A program made the position numbers and the translations under genes. 11,737 nucleotides of DNA from an uncultured Sphingomonadales bacterium (lineage in GTDB: Bacteria; Pseudomonadota; Alphaproteobacteria; Sphingomonadales; Sphingomonadaceae), in the NCBI GenBank assembly GCA_903911985.1, contig CAIWFP010000287.1, positions 1-11,737 of the forward strand, written 5' to 3'. Below, piece by piece: positions 1 through 7,183 of this stretch (its first letter is position 1; each line of letters begins with the position of its first letter). Under the pieces are notes generated by a model. That model ran no database searches, was not told the DNA's origin, and worked only from the letters and a program-made list of their open reading frames with translations.

Positions 1-1
1 C

Positions 2-796
2 GGCTTCAACGACAAGGTGCGCGCCGCCGCGGCCAAGGGCAAGCCGCTGGGCCGCCGGGTGCAGATCGGCTTTGACCCGGAGACGGGCGAGGAACTGTTC
101 GAGGACAAGCAGCTGGATTATCAGGCGCTGCCGCTGATCGTCGTCATCGTCGACGAGCTGGCCGATCTGATGGTGACGGTGGGCAAGGAGATCGAGGTGC
201 TGATCCAGCGCCTGTCGCAAAAGAGCCGCGCCGCCGGTATCCACCTGATCATGGCGACGCAGCGGCCATCGGTGGATGTGATCACCGGCGTTATCAAGGC
301 GAACCTTCCCACCCGCATTTCCTTTGCCGTGACCAGCCGCATCGACAGCCGCACCATCCTTGGCGAGCAGGGCGCCGAGCAGCTGCTGGGCAAGGGCGAC
401 ATGCTGTACAAGCCCTCCAGCGACCCTGTGCGGCGCGTGCATGGGCCCTTCGTTTCCGACGAGGAGGTGGAGCGGGTGGCCGACCATTGGCGCGCGCAGG
501 GCCAGCCCGATTACATCGATTCGGTGACGGAAGAGCCGGAAGACGGCGGCTTCGGCTTCGACGATCTGGAGGCCACCGCCTCGGACGCGCCCGAGGAGCG
601 CAAATACCGGCAGGTGTGCCAACTGGTGTTCGAAAGCCAGAAGGCCAGCGCCAGCTGGATCCAGCGGCAGATGGGCGTGGGCTATAACACCGCCTCCAAA
701 TGGGTGGAGCGGATGGAGGCCGATGGCTTTGTCGGCCCGGCCAACCACATCGGGCGTCGGGAGATTTACCGGGACAAGGATGGGAACCCGTTGTGA
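2..796 (+). CDS. ftsK: DNA translocase FtsK, C-terminal part (5' end cut by window)
   Basis: The last 264 residues of an FtsK/SpoIIIE-type DNA pump, which in the family is anchored at the division septum and moves chromosome ends toward dif for XerCD resolution. The Walker B strand with its DE pair lies at about 137-166 (IVVIVDELADLM). It is followed by the conserved stretches MATQRPSVDVITG, RIDSRTILGEQGAEQLLG and GKGDMLY, which are diagnostic of the motor domain. An acidic linker (EEPEDGG, about 530-590) leads to the gamma domain, a winged helix for reading KOPS sites (about 599-780, with the VGYNTASKWVERMEADGFVG segment). Walker A and the membrane part lie to the left of the window. The reading frame is open from base 2; no start is visible. 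The gene ends with TGA and a hairpin terminator follows 13 bases later. Identification is secure. Confidence 0.96.
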   Translation, partial: GFNDKVRAAAAKGKPLGRRVQIGFDPETGEELFEDKQLDYQALPLIVVIVDELADLMVTVGKEIEVLIQRLSQKSRAAGIHLIMATQRPSVDVITGVIKANLPTRISFAVTSRIDSRTILGEQGAEQLLGKGDMLYKPSSDPVRRVHGPFVSDEEVERVADHWRAQGQPDYIDSVTEEPEDGGFGFDDLEATASDAPEERKYRQVCQLVFESQKASASWIQRQMGVGYNTASKWVERMEADGFVGPANHIGRREIYRDKDGNPL

Positions 797-809
797 GGGG
801 TTAAGCTAA

Positions 810-840
810 AAGGCCGGGAAGCGGATGCTTTCCCGGCCTT
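810..840. terminator. Shared bidirectional hairpin terminator between ftsK and the DUF805 gene
   Basis: A perfect 11-bp inverted repeat, AAGGCCGGGAA (810-820) and TTCCCGGCCTT (830-840), encloses a 9-base loop. It sits between two convergent genes, 13 bases past the ftsK stop and 29 bases past the DUF805 stop. Plus-strand flanks are CTAA before and CGTTGTTG after, so the U-tract is short in either direction. That it stops both transcripts is inferred from position and stem strength. Confidence 0.8.
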
Positions 841-869
841 CGTTGTTGCGGCGCAGTGTTTTCCAACGG

Positions 870-1295
870 TTAGGCTGTGGCCTCCGTAGTGCCGTCGGCA
901 AGCGGGTCGGGACCGAAGCGGTTGTCGCCTTCGGTGCCGCGTTGGCAGAACCAAACCAGCAGCAGGATGGCGCCAATGATCGGCACAAATGCGATCCAGA
1001 ACCACCAACCAGAACGGGCTTTGTCGTGCAGACGGCGCACCATTACCGAAATGCCGGGGAGGTACAGGCCAAACGCGACCAGCGTGTAGCACCAGCCATA
1101 GGGAAAGTTTTGGTGTGCCCCGCTGGCCGGGTTGGCGAACTTGAAGGTGGTGCCCAGCAGATGATCAACGATCATGGCGGCAATTTCCATGAGGGGGACA
1201 AACAGGGAGAACCACCAGAATTCCGATCGCGGTGCCCGCCCGCTAAACGTCGTATATTTCGACAGGCACGACCTAACCGATTCACCAAACGTCAT
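870..1295 (-). CDS. DUF805 family inner-membrane protein
   Basis: A 141-residue protein matching the DUF805 family (E. coli YhaH/YhaI type), whose biochemical role is not established. Family hallmarks are all visible: FSGRAPRSEFWW at residues 17-28, the ISVMVRRLHDKARSGWW block at about 82-98, and the C-terminal GDNRFGPDP near 123-131. Three hydrophobic stretches (about 27-46, 70-86 and 97-117) look like membrane helices, so it should be an integral inner-membrane protein. The frame stays open far upstream across the antisense of ald, but family length and a strong Shine-Dalgarno run (GGGGGAGGGG, complement of 1299-1308) fix the ATG at 1295. It is transcribed alone, divergent from ald and convergent with ftsK. 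Fold and family are confident; function is unknown. Confidence 0.9.
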   Translation of the reverse strand: MTFGESVRSCLSKYTTFSGRAPRSEFWWFSLFVPLMEIAAMIVDHLLGTTFKFANPASGAHQNFPYGWCYTLVAFGLYLPGISVMVRRLHDKARSGWWFWIAFVPIIGAILLLVWFCQRGTEGDNRFGPDPLADGTTEATA

Positions 1296-1298
1296 ATT

Positions 1299-1308
1299 CC
1301 CCTCCCCC
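1299..1308 (-). promoter_or_regulatory. Ribosome binding site of the DUF805 gene (decides its start)
   Basis: On the minus strand the bases read GGGGGAGGGG, with a GGAGG core (1301-1305) five bases before ATG at 1295. This is why the short 141-residue reading was chosen over the much longer open frame that continues upstream. Confidence 0.7.
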
Positions 1309-1343
1309 AGCTGATTCTGAAGCCGGGTCAGGGTTACACAACT

Positions 1344-1353
1344 CCCCCCCCCC
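1344..1353. repeat. Poly-C tract (C10)
   Basis: Ten consecutive C residues lie 98 bases upstream of the ald start and 48 bases upstream of the DUF805 start. Homopolymers of this length are prone to slippage, so the length may vary between isolates or be a sequencing artefact. Confidence 0.85.
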
Positions 1354-1451
1354 GCAATCCTGCTTCGCGATGCGGGCCTTGCCTTCTCACCCTTGCGCCC
1401 CATCCTCCCACTCCCTACCTTGCTGCACTGCAACGATAGAGAACCAGAATC

Positions 1452-2588
1452 ATGCGCGTTGGCACTGTTCGGGAAATCAAGAACCACGAATACCGCGTCG
1501 GCCTCACGCCCGAAAGCGTGCGCGAGCTGGCCGCGCATGGCCATGAGGTGTGGGTGGAAACCGGCGCCGGCCTCGGCATCGGCGCCACCGATGCCGATTA
1601 CGAGGCCGCCGGCGCCATCATCAAGATGAGCGCGCCCGCCATCTATGCCGATTGCGAACTGATCGTGAAGGTGAAGGAGCCTCAGCCGGTCGAGCGCAAG
1701 CTGATGGGCCAGGGCGAAAAAGGACGCGACCAGGTGCTGTTCACCTATCTCCACCTTTCGCCAGACCCGGAACAGGCCGCCGATCTGATCAAGAGCGGCA
1801 TCACCGCCATCGCCTATGAAACCGTGACCGGGCCGAACAACTCGCTGCCGCTGCTCAAGCCGATGAGTCAGGTGGCCGGGCGCATGGCGGTGCAGGCGGG
1901 CGCCACCGCGCTGGAGAAGGAACATGGCGGGCGCGGCGTGTTGCTGGGCGGGGTGCCCGGCGTGATGCCGGGGCGCGTGGTGATCATCGGCGGCGGCGTG
2001 GTCGGTTTCAACGCCGCGCTGGTGGCGGTGGGCATGGGCGCCGATGTCATCATCCTCGACCGCGACCCCGATGTGCTGGAGCGGCTGAGCACCCATTTCG
2101 AGGCGCGCGCCAAGACCCGCTTCGCCAATCGCGCCAACATCGCCAAAAGCGTGGCCAGCGCCGATCTCGTCATTGGCGCGGTGCTGGTGCCCGGGGCCTC
2201 TGCCCCCAAGCTGGTGACGCGCGACATGCTGGCCGACATGAAGCCGGGCGCGGTGCTGGTGGATGTCGCCATCGATCAGGGCGGGTGCTTTGAAACCAGC
2301 CACCCCACCACCCATTCCGACCCGACCTTCGTGGTGGATGGCATCGTGCATTATTGCGTGGCCAATATGCCCGGAGCCGTCGCCCGCACCAGCACCTATG
2401 CGCTGAACAACGTCACCCTGCCGCATATTCTGGCCATTGCGGATATGGGCTGGAAGGCGGCACTGCGCGCCAATCCCTATCTGGCGGCCGGGCTGAACGT
2501 CCATAAGGGCAAGGTCACCTGCGAGGTGGTCGCGGCGGAACTGGGGTATGAGTATACGCCGGTGGGTAAGGTGTTGGCCAAGGATTGA
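1452..2588 (+). CDS. ald: Alanine dehydrogenase
   Basis: NAD-dependent alanine dehydrogenase: reversible oxidative deamination of L-alanine to pyruvate and ammonia, in the cytoplasm, as a hexamer in characterised members. The 378 residues cover both Rossmann-like domains. Substrate-site residues known for the family are present: R15 (EYRVGLTP), K75 (VKVKEP), H101 (TYLHL) and D275 (VAIDQGG). The dinucleotide loop is GGGVVG at 180-185, with acidic D203 at the end of the second strand (VIILDRD), as expected for NAD. The C-terminal SHPTT, YCVANMPGAVARTST and ALNNVTLP blocks are typical. The protein is about 7 residues longer than the usual 371, mostly from an extra loop (GQGEKGRDQ, 86-94) ahead of the catalytic histidine. 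The ATG at 1452 has only a weak AGAGAA ribosome site. It stands as a single gene. Confidence 0.97.
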   Translation: MRVGTVREIKNHEYRVGLTPESVRELAAHGHEVWVETGAGLGIGATDADYEAAGAIIKMSAPAIYADCELIVKVKEPQPVERKLMGQGEKGRDQVLFTYLHLSPDPEQAADLIKSGITAIAYETVTGPNNSLPLLKPMSQVAGRMAVQAGATALEKEHGGRGVLLGGVPGVMPGRVVIIGGGVVGFNAALVAVGMGADVIILDRDPDVLERLSTHFEARAKTRFANRANIAKSVASADLVIGAVLVPGASAPKLVTRDMLADMKPGAVLVDVAIDQGGCFETSHPTTHSDPTFVVDGIVHYCVANMPGAVARTSTYALNNVTLPHILAIADMGWKAALRANPYLAAGLNVHKGKVTCEVVAAELGYEYTPVGKVLAKD

Positions 2589-2610
2589 AGGGGTTGTGAG
2601 GGTTTAAGGT

Positions 2611-2631
2611 GCGAGGGGGTTACCTCCTCGC
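2611..2631. terminator. Hairpin downstream of ald
   Basis: GCGAGGGGG (2611-2619) pairs with CCTCCTCGC (2623-2631), nine pairs including one G-T, around the loop TTA. It begins 23 bases after the ald stop and could end ald transcription, but no T-tract follows. It is also the left inner palindrome of the 2602-2804 element. Confidence 0.45.
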
Positions 2632-2764
2632 GCTCCCGGGAATGTTTTGCTCAGCGCATCCACTTCGGGCGTGGCGCCCTGCCGCGAAGCGGCTTTGACA
2701 GCCTGCGGCGCGGAGGCGTTGCGCCTTCGGTGAGGTTATGCCCGACGCATACATTAATGGGAGC

Positions 2765-2784
2765 GCGAGGGACGAGTCCCTCGC
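2765..2784. terminator. Hairpin downstream of the minus-strand thioesterase remnant
   Basis: GCGAGGGA (2765-2772) and TCCCTCGC (2777-2784) form a perfect 8-bp stem with a CGAG loop, 15 bases beyond the end of the minus-strand gene. It may stop minus-strand transcription, though it lacks a T-tract. It is the right inner palindrome of the 2602-2804 element. Confidence 0.45.
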
Positions 2785-2798
2785 ATCTATCCCTTTCC

Positions 2799-3212
2799 TT
2801 AAACCTGCCATCCCCCATCGGGCGCAAAGGGCGCGGCGACTTCGGCGGGAACGCGGCACAGGCGTTGGCTGGCGAGGTCGATCATCGCCCAGGTGGTGCG
2901 GGCGGAGACGATGACCTTGCCGTCGGTCTTGCGGAAATCCACCCTTCGGTCGAAGCGGGCGCCGCTGGGGCCACGGTCGATGAAGGTTTCGGCGGTCACG
3001 CTTTCGCCGAGCGCGATGTTGCCGCGATAGTCGATCTCGTGGCGCGTCACGACCCAGGCGTAGGCGGCGATGTGTTATGCGTGCGCGGCTGCGAGCCAGT
3101 GGGCGGTGGCGATTGCCTCCATCCAAGCGACCCACACCGCATTGTTGACATGGCCCATGGCGTCGATGTCGGCGGGGGTTGCGGTGAATGTGAGGGTGTG
3201 GCGGTTGGTCAC
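2799..3212 (-). pseudogene. Acyl-CoA thioesterase (4HBT hotdog fold) interrupted by an in-frame stop
   Basis: Reading the minus strand from GTG at 3212 gives a 137-codon hotdog-fold thioesterase. The N-terminal part has the PADIDAMGHVNNAVW motif, in which D17 is the likely catalytic acid, and the later part has VVTRHEIDYRGNIALGES and IVSARTTWAMIDL. Such enzymes hydrolyse acyl-CoA thioesters. Codon 46 is TAA (3075-3077), in the same frame, between AAAHA and HIAAYAWV, so the normal product would stop after 45 residues. A restart at GTG 3050 would give only 83 residues without the active site. The start overlaps the upstream peptidase stop by four bases (GTGA, 3209-3212), indicating translational coupling. 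A single change such as GAA to TAA would explain the break. A sequencing error is the main alternative. Confidence 0.82.
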
Positions 3213-5281
3213 CCTTCCTCAACCCCCAGCTGGCACAGGATAAAGGCGAACTCCTCCGCCGTCTCCGTCAGGCTCTCGAACCGCCCGGACTTGCCCCCAT
3301 GCCCGGCGCCCATGTTGGTCTTGAGGATCAACTCGTTGGCGTCGGTCTTCAGCTCGCGCAGTTTGGCGACCCATTTCGCCGGTTCCCAATAGGTGACGCG
3401 GGGGTCGTTGAGGCCTGCGGTGACCATCAGCGGGGGGTAGGCTTGGGGCCTAACCTGATCGTAGGGGGAGTAGCTGCGGATCAGCTCAAAGGCCGCCTTG
3501 TCCTCTATCGGGTTGCCCCATTCGGGCCATTCGCCGGGGGTGAGGGGGAGCGTCTCGTCGAGCATGGTCGCCAGCACATCGACGAAGGGCACATGGGCGA
3601 CGACCGCGCCCCACAGCTCGGGCGCATCGTTCATCACCGCGCCCATCAGCTCGCCACCCGCCGATCCGCCCGAGATGCTGATCTTGCCCGGCAAGGTAAA
3701 GCCGCGCTCGATGAGGCCGCGCGCCACATCGACGAAATCGTGGAAGGTATTGGTGCGCGCCTCGCGCTTGCCCGCCTTGTACCATGCGCGGCCGAGATCG
3801 TCGCCGCCACGGATATGGGCGATGGCATAGGCAAAGCCGCGATCCACAAGGCTGAGGCGCGAGGTGGAGAAGCTGGGGCTCATGGCGATGCCATAGGCGC
3901 CATAGCCATAGAGGTGGAGGGGGCCGTTTGCGGGTCTGTCGCGGCGCATGACGAGGCTGACCGGCACCAAAGTGCCATCGCGCGCGGGGATTTCCAGCCG
4001 CTCGGTGGTGTAGAGCGCCGCATCATAGCCCGAGGGGATTTCCTGAACCTTCAGCGCCTCCAGCCTTTGCTCGCCCACATGGTAATCATAGACGGTGGCG
4101 GGGCTGACCATGCTCTCGTAACTGAGCCGCAGCTTTTCGGTGTGCCATTCGGGGTTGTCGCCAAGGCCTGCGTCATAGCTGGCCTCGGGGAAGGCGATGG
4201 CTTCTACCCGGTCGGGCTGATCGTAGTAGCGAACCTCTATGCGATCGAGCCCGCGCACGCGCCCTTCCACCACGAAGAAATCGCGAAACAGTTCAAAGCC
4301 GGTGAGGTAGAATTCGTCCGTGCCCTCGACCAGCGTCGTCCACTCGCCGGGTGCCGAGAGGGGGGCGGTGGCGAGCCGGAAGTTCTCATGCGTGTCGTTG
4401 GCGTGGATGAACAGCGACTCCTCGTGGAGGTCGACGTCGTATTCCACGCCCTCCACCCGTTCGCGCACCAGTATCGGCGTTGCCAGCGGGTCGGCGGCGG
4501 GGACGAGGCGCACCTCGCCGGTCTCGTGGTCGCTGGTGCCGATAATCAGCCACTGTTCGTTGGCGGAAAGGGCTGCCCCGACGCGGAAACCCTCGTCATC
4601 CTCGTGATAAAGCTCGATGTCGCTGTCGACCGGCTGGCCCAGCCAGTGCAGCCGGGCATTGTCGGTGCGCCAGTTCTCGTTGGCGAGGCTGTAGACCAAC
4701 CCCTCGTTACCCGCGACCCAGACGAGGCCGGACAGCGTGCCGGGGATTTCGTCGGGCAGCACCTCGCCTGTGGCGATGATTTTGATGCGGGCGGTGAAGC
4801 GTTCCGAGCCATTGTCGTCCACGCTCCACGCCAGCTTTGTGCCGTCGCTGCTGACCGAGATGGCGCCGAGGCGGAAATAGTCGTGGCCCTCGGCCAGCGC
4901 CACCTCGTCGAGGATGAGTTCGTCGGGCCCGCCTGAAACGGGCCTGCGCCACCACTTCTTGTATTCGGCCCCTTCCTCGAACTCGATCCAGTAGAGCCAT
5001 TCGCCGTCCTTTTGCGGCACGGATTTGTCGGCCTCCTTGATCCGGCCGCGCATCTCGGCAAACAGCTTGTCCACCAGCGGCTGGCGCGGGGCCATGCGCG
5101 CCTCGAACCAGCGGTTCTCCGCTTCGAGATGGGCGAGCACTTCAGGGTCGGTCACCTCGGGATAGAGCGGATCGCGCAGCCATGCGTAATCGTCGGTGAC
5201 GGTTATGCCATGGTGGGTGGTGGCGCTCGGGCGCTTTGGGGCGAGCGGAGCGGTAGACGGAGAGGGGGTGTCAAGAGCCAT
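3209..5281 (-). CDS. ptrB: Prolyl oligopeptidase family S9A serine peptidase, oligopeptidase B-like
   Basis: A 690-residue cytoplasmic serine peptidase without a signal peptide. Residues 1 to about 75 and 430-690 form the alpha/beta-hydrolase part; about 80-420 is the beta-propeller that restricts access to short peptides. The catalytic triad is visible as S540 (GGSAGGELMG), D626 (GLNDPRV) and H661 (GAGHGGKSGRF). The blocks LYGYGAYG, SRLSLVDRGFAYAIAHIRGG and YWEPAKWVAKLRELK are closest to oligopeptidase B, which cuts after Lys/Arg in the characterised enzymes. Of the acidic pocket residues known in enterobacterial enzymes, one S1 glutamate is kept (E584) but its partner is P586, and the two S2 aspartates correspond to S468 and S470, so specificity may differ. 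ATG 5281 is preceded by AGAGACAGGA. The gene heads a two-gene minus-strand unit with the broken thioesterase. Confidence 0.93.
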   Translation of the reverse strand: MALDTPSPSTAPLAPKRPSATTHHGITVTDDYAWLRDPLYPEVTDPEVLAHLEAENRWFEARMAPRQPLVDKLFAEMRGRIKEADKSVPQKDGEWLYWIEFEEGAEYKKWWRRPVSGGPDELILDEVALAEGHDYFRLGAISVSSDGTKLAWSVDDNGSERFTARIKIIATGEVLPDEIPGTLSGLVWVAGNEGLVYSLANENWRTDNARLHWLGQPVDSDIELYHEDDEGFRVGAALSANEQWLIIGTSDHETGEVRLVPAADPLATPILVRERVEGVEYDVDLHEESLFIHANDTHENFRLATAPLSAPGEWTTLVEGTDEFYLTGFELFRDFFVVEGRVRGLDRIEVRYYDQPDRVEAIAFPEASYDAGLGDNPEWHTEKLRLSYESMVSPATVYDYHVGEQRLEALKVQEIPSGYDAALYTTERLEIPARDGTLVPVSLVMRRDRPANGPLHLYGYGAYGIAMSPSFSTSRLSLVDRGFAYAIAHIRGGDDLGRAWYKAGKREARTNTFHDFVDVARGLIERGFTLPGKISISGGSAGGELMGAVMNDAPELWGAVVAHVPFVDVLATMLDETLPLTPGEWPEWGNPIEDKAAFELIRSYSPYDQVRPQAYPPLMVTAGLNDPRVTYWEPAKWVAKLRELKTDANELILKTNMGAGHGGKSGRFESLTETAEEFAFILCQLGVEEG

Positions 5282-5332
5282 GTCCTGTCTCTATGGTGCC
5301 CCCATCCTCACCGCAACCCGGGACTGCGCCCC
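5282..5332. promoter_or_regulatory. 51-base divergent gap between the S9A peptidase and Xaa-Pro aminopeptidase genes
   Basis: This short gap must carry, or overlap, the start signals for both divergent peptidase genes. No good sigma-70 pair fits inside it on either strand. The promoters may therefore extend into the opposite coding region. The close back-to-back placement of two peptidases suggests linked expression, which is an inference. Confidence 0.35.
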
Positions 5333-7183
5333 ATGACTGAGCCCACGACTGCTCGTTCGCTCCACGCCTTTCGTCTCGCCGATCTTCGGCAGGAACTGGG
5401 CGCCCGGGGGCTTGATGGCTTTGTGGTGCCGATATCCGATGAACATATGAGCGAATATGTCGGCGCCTATGCCCAGCGGCTGGAATGGCTGACCGGCTTT
5501 GGCGGCTCCGCGGGCACGGCGGTGGTGCTGGCGGATGCCGCGCTTGATCCGGCGGCGGCGATCTTCGTGGACGGACGCTACACTCTGGCGGTGCGCGATT
5601 CTGTGGATGGCTCGCTCTATGCCTATGAGAACGTGCCGGCCACCAGCCCGGCCCAGTGGCTGGGGGAGCATGCGCCAAAGGGCGCGCGTATCGGCTATGA
5701 CGCATGGCTGCATACGCGTGGTTGGGTGAGGGCGGCGCAAAAGGCGCTGGCCAAGCGGGGGGCCGAGCTGGTGGCGGTGGAGAGCAACCCCATCGATGCC
5801 GTTTGGACCGATCGCCCGGTGCCCTCCACCGCCCCCGCCGCACCGCACCCGTTGACCTATGCAGGCGTGGCAAGCGAGGACAAGCGCGCGGTAGTGGCCG
5901 AATGGCTGCGCGAGGAGGGTCTGGATGCGGCGGTGATCTCGGCGCTGGATTCGGTGGCGTGGCTGCTGAACTTGCGCGGGGCTGATGTGGCCCGCACGCC
6001 GGTGGCGCTGACCTTCGCCATTGCCCATGCCGACGGGAGCGCCGATCTGTTCATCGCCCCGGAGAAGGTAACGCCGGCCTTGCGCGATCATCTGGGTGCG
6101 GCGGTGCGGATTGCGCCTTATGCCGGTTTTGCGGCGGCGCTGGCGAGCCTGTCCGGGCGCCGCGTGGCGGTGGATGGCGAACGCAGCGTCGCCGCGATCT
6201 TTGCCGCGCTGGAGGCGGCGGGCGGGCATGTGGTGGAGGCGCAGGACCCCACGGTGCTGCCCCGCGCGACCAAAAACCCCGTCGAACAGGCGGGCCACCG
6301 CGCGGCGCAGGCCCGCGATGGCGCGGCCATGGCGCGCTTTCTCCAATGGCTGAGCGTGGAAGGCCCCAAGGGCGCCCTCACCGAGATGGCCGCCGCCGAC
6401 CGGCTGGAGGCTTTCCGCGCGGAGACAGCTGGCGATGGGGCGGGCGCGCTGGTGGATCTGTCCTTCGACACCATCTCGGGCAGCGGGCCCAATGGCGCCA
6501 TCGTCCATTACCGGGTGAGCGATGAGACCAACCGGGTGCTGGCGCCGGGCAGTGTCTATCTGGTCGATTCCGGCGGGCAATATGCCGATGGCACCACCGA
6601 TATCACCCGCACCGTTTGGATCGGCGGGGGCGAACCTTCGGCCGAAGTGAAAGACCGCTTCACCCGCGTGCTGAAGGGACACATCGCGCTGGCCCGCGCC
6701 ATCTTCCCCGAAGGCACCAATGGTAGCCAGCTCGACACGCTGGCCCGCCAGCACCTGTGGGCGGCGGGCCTCGATTACGCCCATGGCACAGGCCACGGCG
6801 TCGGCAGCTTTCTGAGCGTGCACGAGGGGCCGCAGCGCATCGCCAAGCCCAGCGGCGGACAGGCGGGCACGGGGCAGGCGCTGGTGCCGGGCATGATCCT
6901 CTCCAACGAGCCGGGCTATTACAAGGCGGGGGCCTATGGCATCCGCATCGAGAACCTGCTGATGGTGGAGGCGCGCGCGATCGCCGGGGGCGAAGGGGCC
7001 TATCTGGGTTTTGAAGTCCTGACACTGGTGCCGATCGATCGCGCGCTGGTGGCGGTGGAGTTGCTCTCAAGCGAGGAGCGCGACTGGTGGAACGCCTATC
7101 ACGCCTGCGTGGACGATGTGTTGGCGCCGCAATTGCGGGGCGCCGCGCTGGATTGGCTGAAGCTGGCTTGCCGCCCCTTGTAG
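5333..7183 (+). CDS. pepP: Xaa-Pro aminopeptidase, family M24B (long, three-domain form)
   Basis: Removes the N-terminal residue from peptides whose second residue is proline; a cytoplasmic dimetal enzyme. The 616 residues match the long eukaryote-like form: two creatinase-type N-terminal domains (about 10-155 and 165-315), a pita-bread catalytic domain (about 320-565) and a C-terminal tail with EERDWWNAYH (581-590) typical of this subgroup. All five metal ligands are visible: D412 (VDSGGQY), D423 (TTDITRT), H488 (HGTGHGVG), E526 (SNEPGYY) and E540 (RIENL). The proton-shuttle histidines H392 (IVHYR) and H497 (VHEGP) are also present. The open frame extends upstream to 5012, but that part is antisense of the S9A peptidase, and ATG 5333 gives the family N-terminus. 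No signal peptide. Prolyl peptides released by the neighbouring peptidase are plausible substrates. Confidence 0.95.
   Translation: MTEPTTARSLHAFRLADLRQELGARGLDGFVVPISDEHMSEYVGAYAQRLEWLTGFGGSAGTAVVLADAALDPAAAIFVDGRYTLAVRDSVDGSLYAYENVPATSPAQWLGEHAPKGARIGYDAWLHTRGWVRAAQKALAKRGAELVAVESNPIDAVWTDRPVPSTAPAAPHPLTYAGVASEDKRAVVAEWLREEGLDAAVISALDSVAWLLNLRGADVARTPVALTFAIAHADGSADLFIAPEKVTPALRDHLGAAVRIAPYAGFAAALASLSGRRVAVDGERSVAAIFAALEAAGGHVVEAQDPTVLPRATKNPVEQAGHRAAQARDGAAMARFLQWLSVEGPKGALTEMAAADRLEAFRAETAGDGAGALVDLSFDTISGSGPNGAIVHYRVSDETNRVLAPGSVYLVDSGGQYADGTTDITRTVWIGGGEPSAEVKDRFTRVLKGHIALARAIFPEGTNGSQLDTLARQHLWAAGLDYAHGTGHGVGSFLSVHEGPQRIAKPSGGQAGTGQALVPGMILSNEPGYYKAGAYGIRIENLLMVEARAIAGGEGAYLGFEVLTLVPIDRALVAVELLSSEERDWWNAYHACVDDVLAPQLRGAALDWLKLACRPL

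Larger units (their letters stand above)
1296..1451. promoter_or_regulatory. Divergent intergenic region DUF805 / ald
   Basis: This 156-base gap must hold the start signals of both divergent genes. No convincing sigma-70 hexamer pair stands out on either strand. What can be seen is a run of ten C residues at 1344-1353, a pyrimidine-rich stretch toward ald (about 1380-1425), and loosely complementary arms CCCGCA (1351-1356) and TGCGGG (1371-1376). No Lrp/AldR-type regulator gene lies next to ald in this window. Confidence 0.4.
2602..2804. repeat. Palindrome-rich intergenic element with inverted ends (REP/MITE-like)
   Basis: A roughly 203-base unit fills the gap between convergent ald and the thioesterase remnant. 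The outer 8 bases are exact inverted copies, GTTTAAGG (2602-2609) and CCTTAAAC (2797-2804). Just inside each end is a strong hairpin. The two hairpins are inverted copies of one another, sharing TGCGAGGG and CCTCGCGCTCCC when the right end is read in reverse, except that the right end has 11 extra bases next to its tip. Between them lie three more perfect small hairpins: 2667-2679 (GGGCG/CGCCC), 2681-2693 (GCCGC/GCGGC) and 2714-2726 (AGGCG/CGCCT). No coding is seen. The right tip contains the stop codon of the thioesterase remnant. Whether it is dispersed in the genome cannot be told here. Confidence 0.7.

Noticed and set aside
1296..2504. Upstream extension of the DUF805 frame into a 544-residue minus-strand ORF
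   Set aside because: The added part is antisense of ald, has His/Gly/Arg-rich low-complexity composition typical of GC-rich shadow frames, and DUF805 proteins start at the ATG at 1295 with a strong ribosome site.
2620..3222. Minus-strand 200-residue ORF spanning the thioesterase remnant and the palindromic element
   Set aside because: It is in a different frame from the thioesterase homology and is Arg/His-rich; the true gene is the other frame, interrupted by TAA.
3299..4936. Plus-strand 545-residue ORF antisense to the S9A peptidase
   Set aside because: No recognisable motifs; the opposite strand has a complete catalytic triad and family-length protein.
5012..5332. 107-residue N-terminal extension of the Xaa-Pro aminopeptidase
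   Set aside because: It is antisense to the peptidase coding region and foreign to the family; ATG 5333 gives the expected N-terminus.
5282..5332. Minus-strand promoter TTGCGG ... TAGAGA before the S9A peptidase
   Set aside because: The -10 match is poor and would start transcription at the ATG, removing the AGAGACAGGA that resembles a ribosome site.
5291..6823. Minus-strand 510-residue ORF antisense to the Xaa-Pro aminopeptidase
   Set aside because: His/Arg/Gln-rich shadow with no domains; the plus strand carries all metal ligands of an M24B enzyme.
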